Below are positions 13,158-13,231 of a stretch of DNA of 13,231 nucleotides, one piece after another. The stretch is taken from contig NZ_JOGX01000105.1 of assembly GCF_000719555.1 (NCBI RefSeq), positions 1 through 13,231 on the forward strand. The letters are read 5' to 3'. This stretch comes from Streptomyces sp. NRRL F-5727 (GTDB lineage Bacteria; Actinomycetota; Actinomycetes; Streptomycetales; Streptomycetaceae). Every line of letters begins with the position of its first letter. The stretch's first letter is position 1. The translations under genes were made by a program, and so were the position numbers. The notes below the pieces were generated by a model. It was given only the letters and a program-made list of their open reading frames with translations. It had not been told where the DNA came from and ran no database searches.

Positions 13158-13231
13158 GTTCTGTCCTGCGGGTCTTGGTTCGGCTGGGCGGCCGGGGCGG
13201 GGCCCTTGGAGCGGTCGGGGCGGGGGTGGGG
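13154..13231 (-). CDS. C-terminal end of an upstream gene (partial)
   Basis: An open frame enters from the right edge on the minus strand, reads PHPRPDRSKGPAPAAQPNQD then PQDRT, and stops with TGA overlapping the GTG start of the propeller gene as GTGA. The same 4-bp overlap style occurs at two other junctions of this operon, which suggests a real upstream member with a Pro/Ala-rich tail. Only about 25 codons are visible, so no function can be proposed. Chance is possible, since two other frames are also open here. Confidence 0.45.
   Translation of the reverse strand, partial: PHPRPDRSKGPAPAAQPNQDPQDRT

Noticed and set aside
1..13231. CRISPR array, integrase or attachment-site pair
   Set aside because: No regularly spaced repeats, no recombinase gene and no direct repeat of the tRNA-like 3' end were found in the window.

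Overview
The window looks like Streptomyces or a close actinomycete. It is very GC-rich, its genes use GC-rich third codon positions, and it opens with a 5S rRNA 3' end typical of that group. No species can be named from the sequence.

Layout. (1) Positions 1-86 hold the last ~43 nt of a 5S rRNA and the strong intrinsic terminator of its rRNA operon. (2) Positions 127-2117 are accessory DNA: a broken IS630-type transposase remnant, about 400 bp with no gene, an uncharacterised 277-aa protein, and an orphan Imm10-type immunity protein. (3) Positions 2339-5187 are an insertion hot spot. One small gene (minus strand) has been split. Its 3' half lies at 2339-2513 and its 5' half begins at 5028. 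Between them sit two IS5-family elements end to end. The first (2514-3973) has 24-bp ends that match at 22 positions, a transposase with two compensating frameshifts, and a membrane-protein passenger gene. The second (3977-5024) is intact, with perfect 34-bp ends and a TTA target duplication. Removing both elements rejoins the two halves in frame. (4) Positions 5343-5768 hold a small plus-strand hypothetical gene. (5) From 5746 to the right edge, everything lies on the minus strand and reads as one tightly packed operon.

The operon, in transcription order, contains: the C-terminus of an unknown gene, a beta-propeller-like protein, a tRNA-like element with a damaged anticodon arm, a leucine-rich-repeat protein, an ankyrin-repeat protein, a MoxR-type AAA+ ATPase, and a metallopeptidase-like protein with HEAAH and a C-terminal vWA domain (DUF2201 type). 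Three junctions are 4-bp ATGA or GTGA overlaps. MoxR plus vWA is a known chaperone-like pairing (RavA-ViaA is the best-studied example). Here it is coupled to three different repeat-protein scaffolds and a protease-like partner. My inference is a multi-protein recognition and remodelling machine, possibly a conflict or defence system. This is the most interesting content of the window.

Functions come from reading motifs by eye. No database search was possible.
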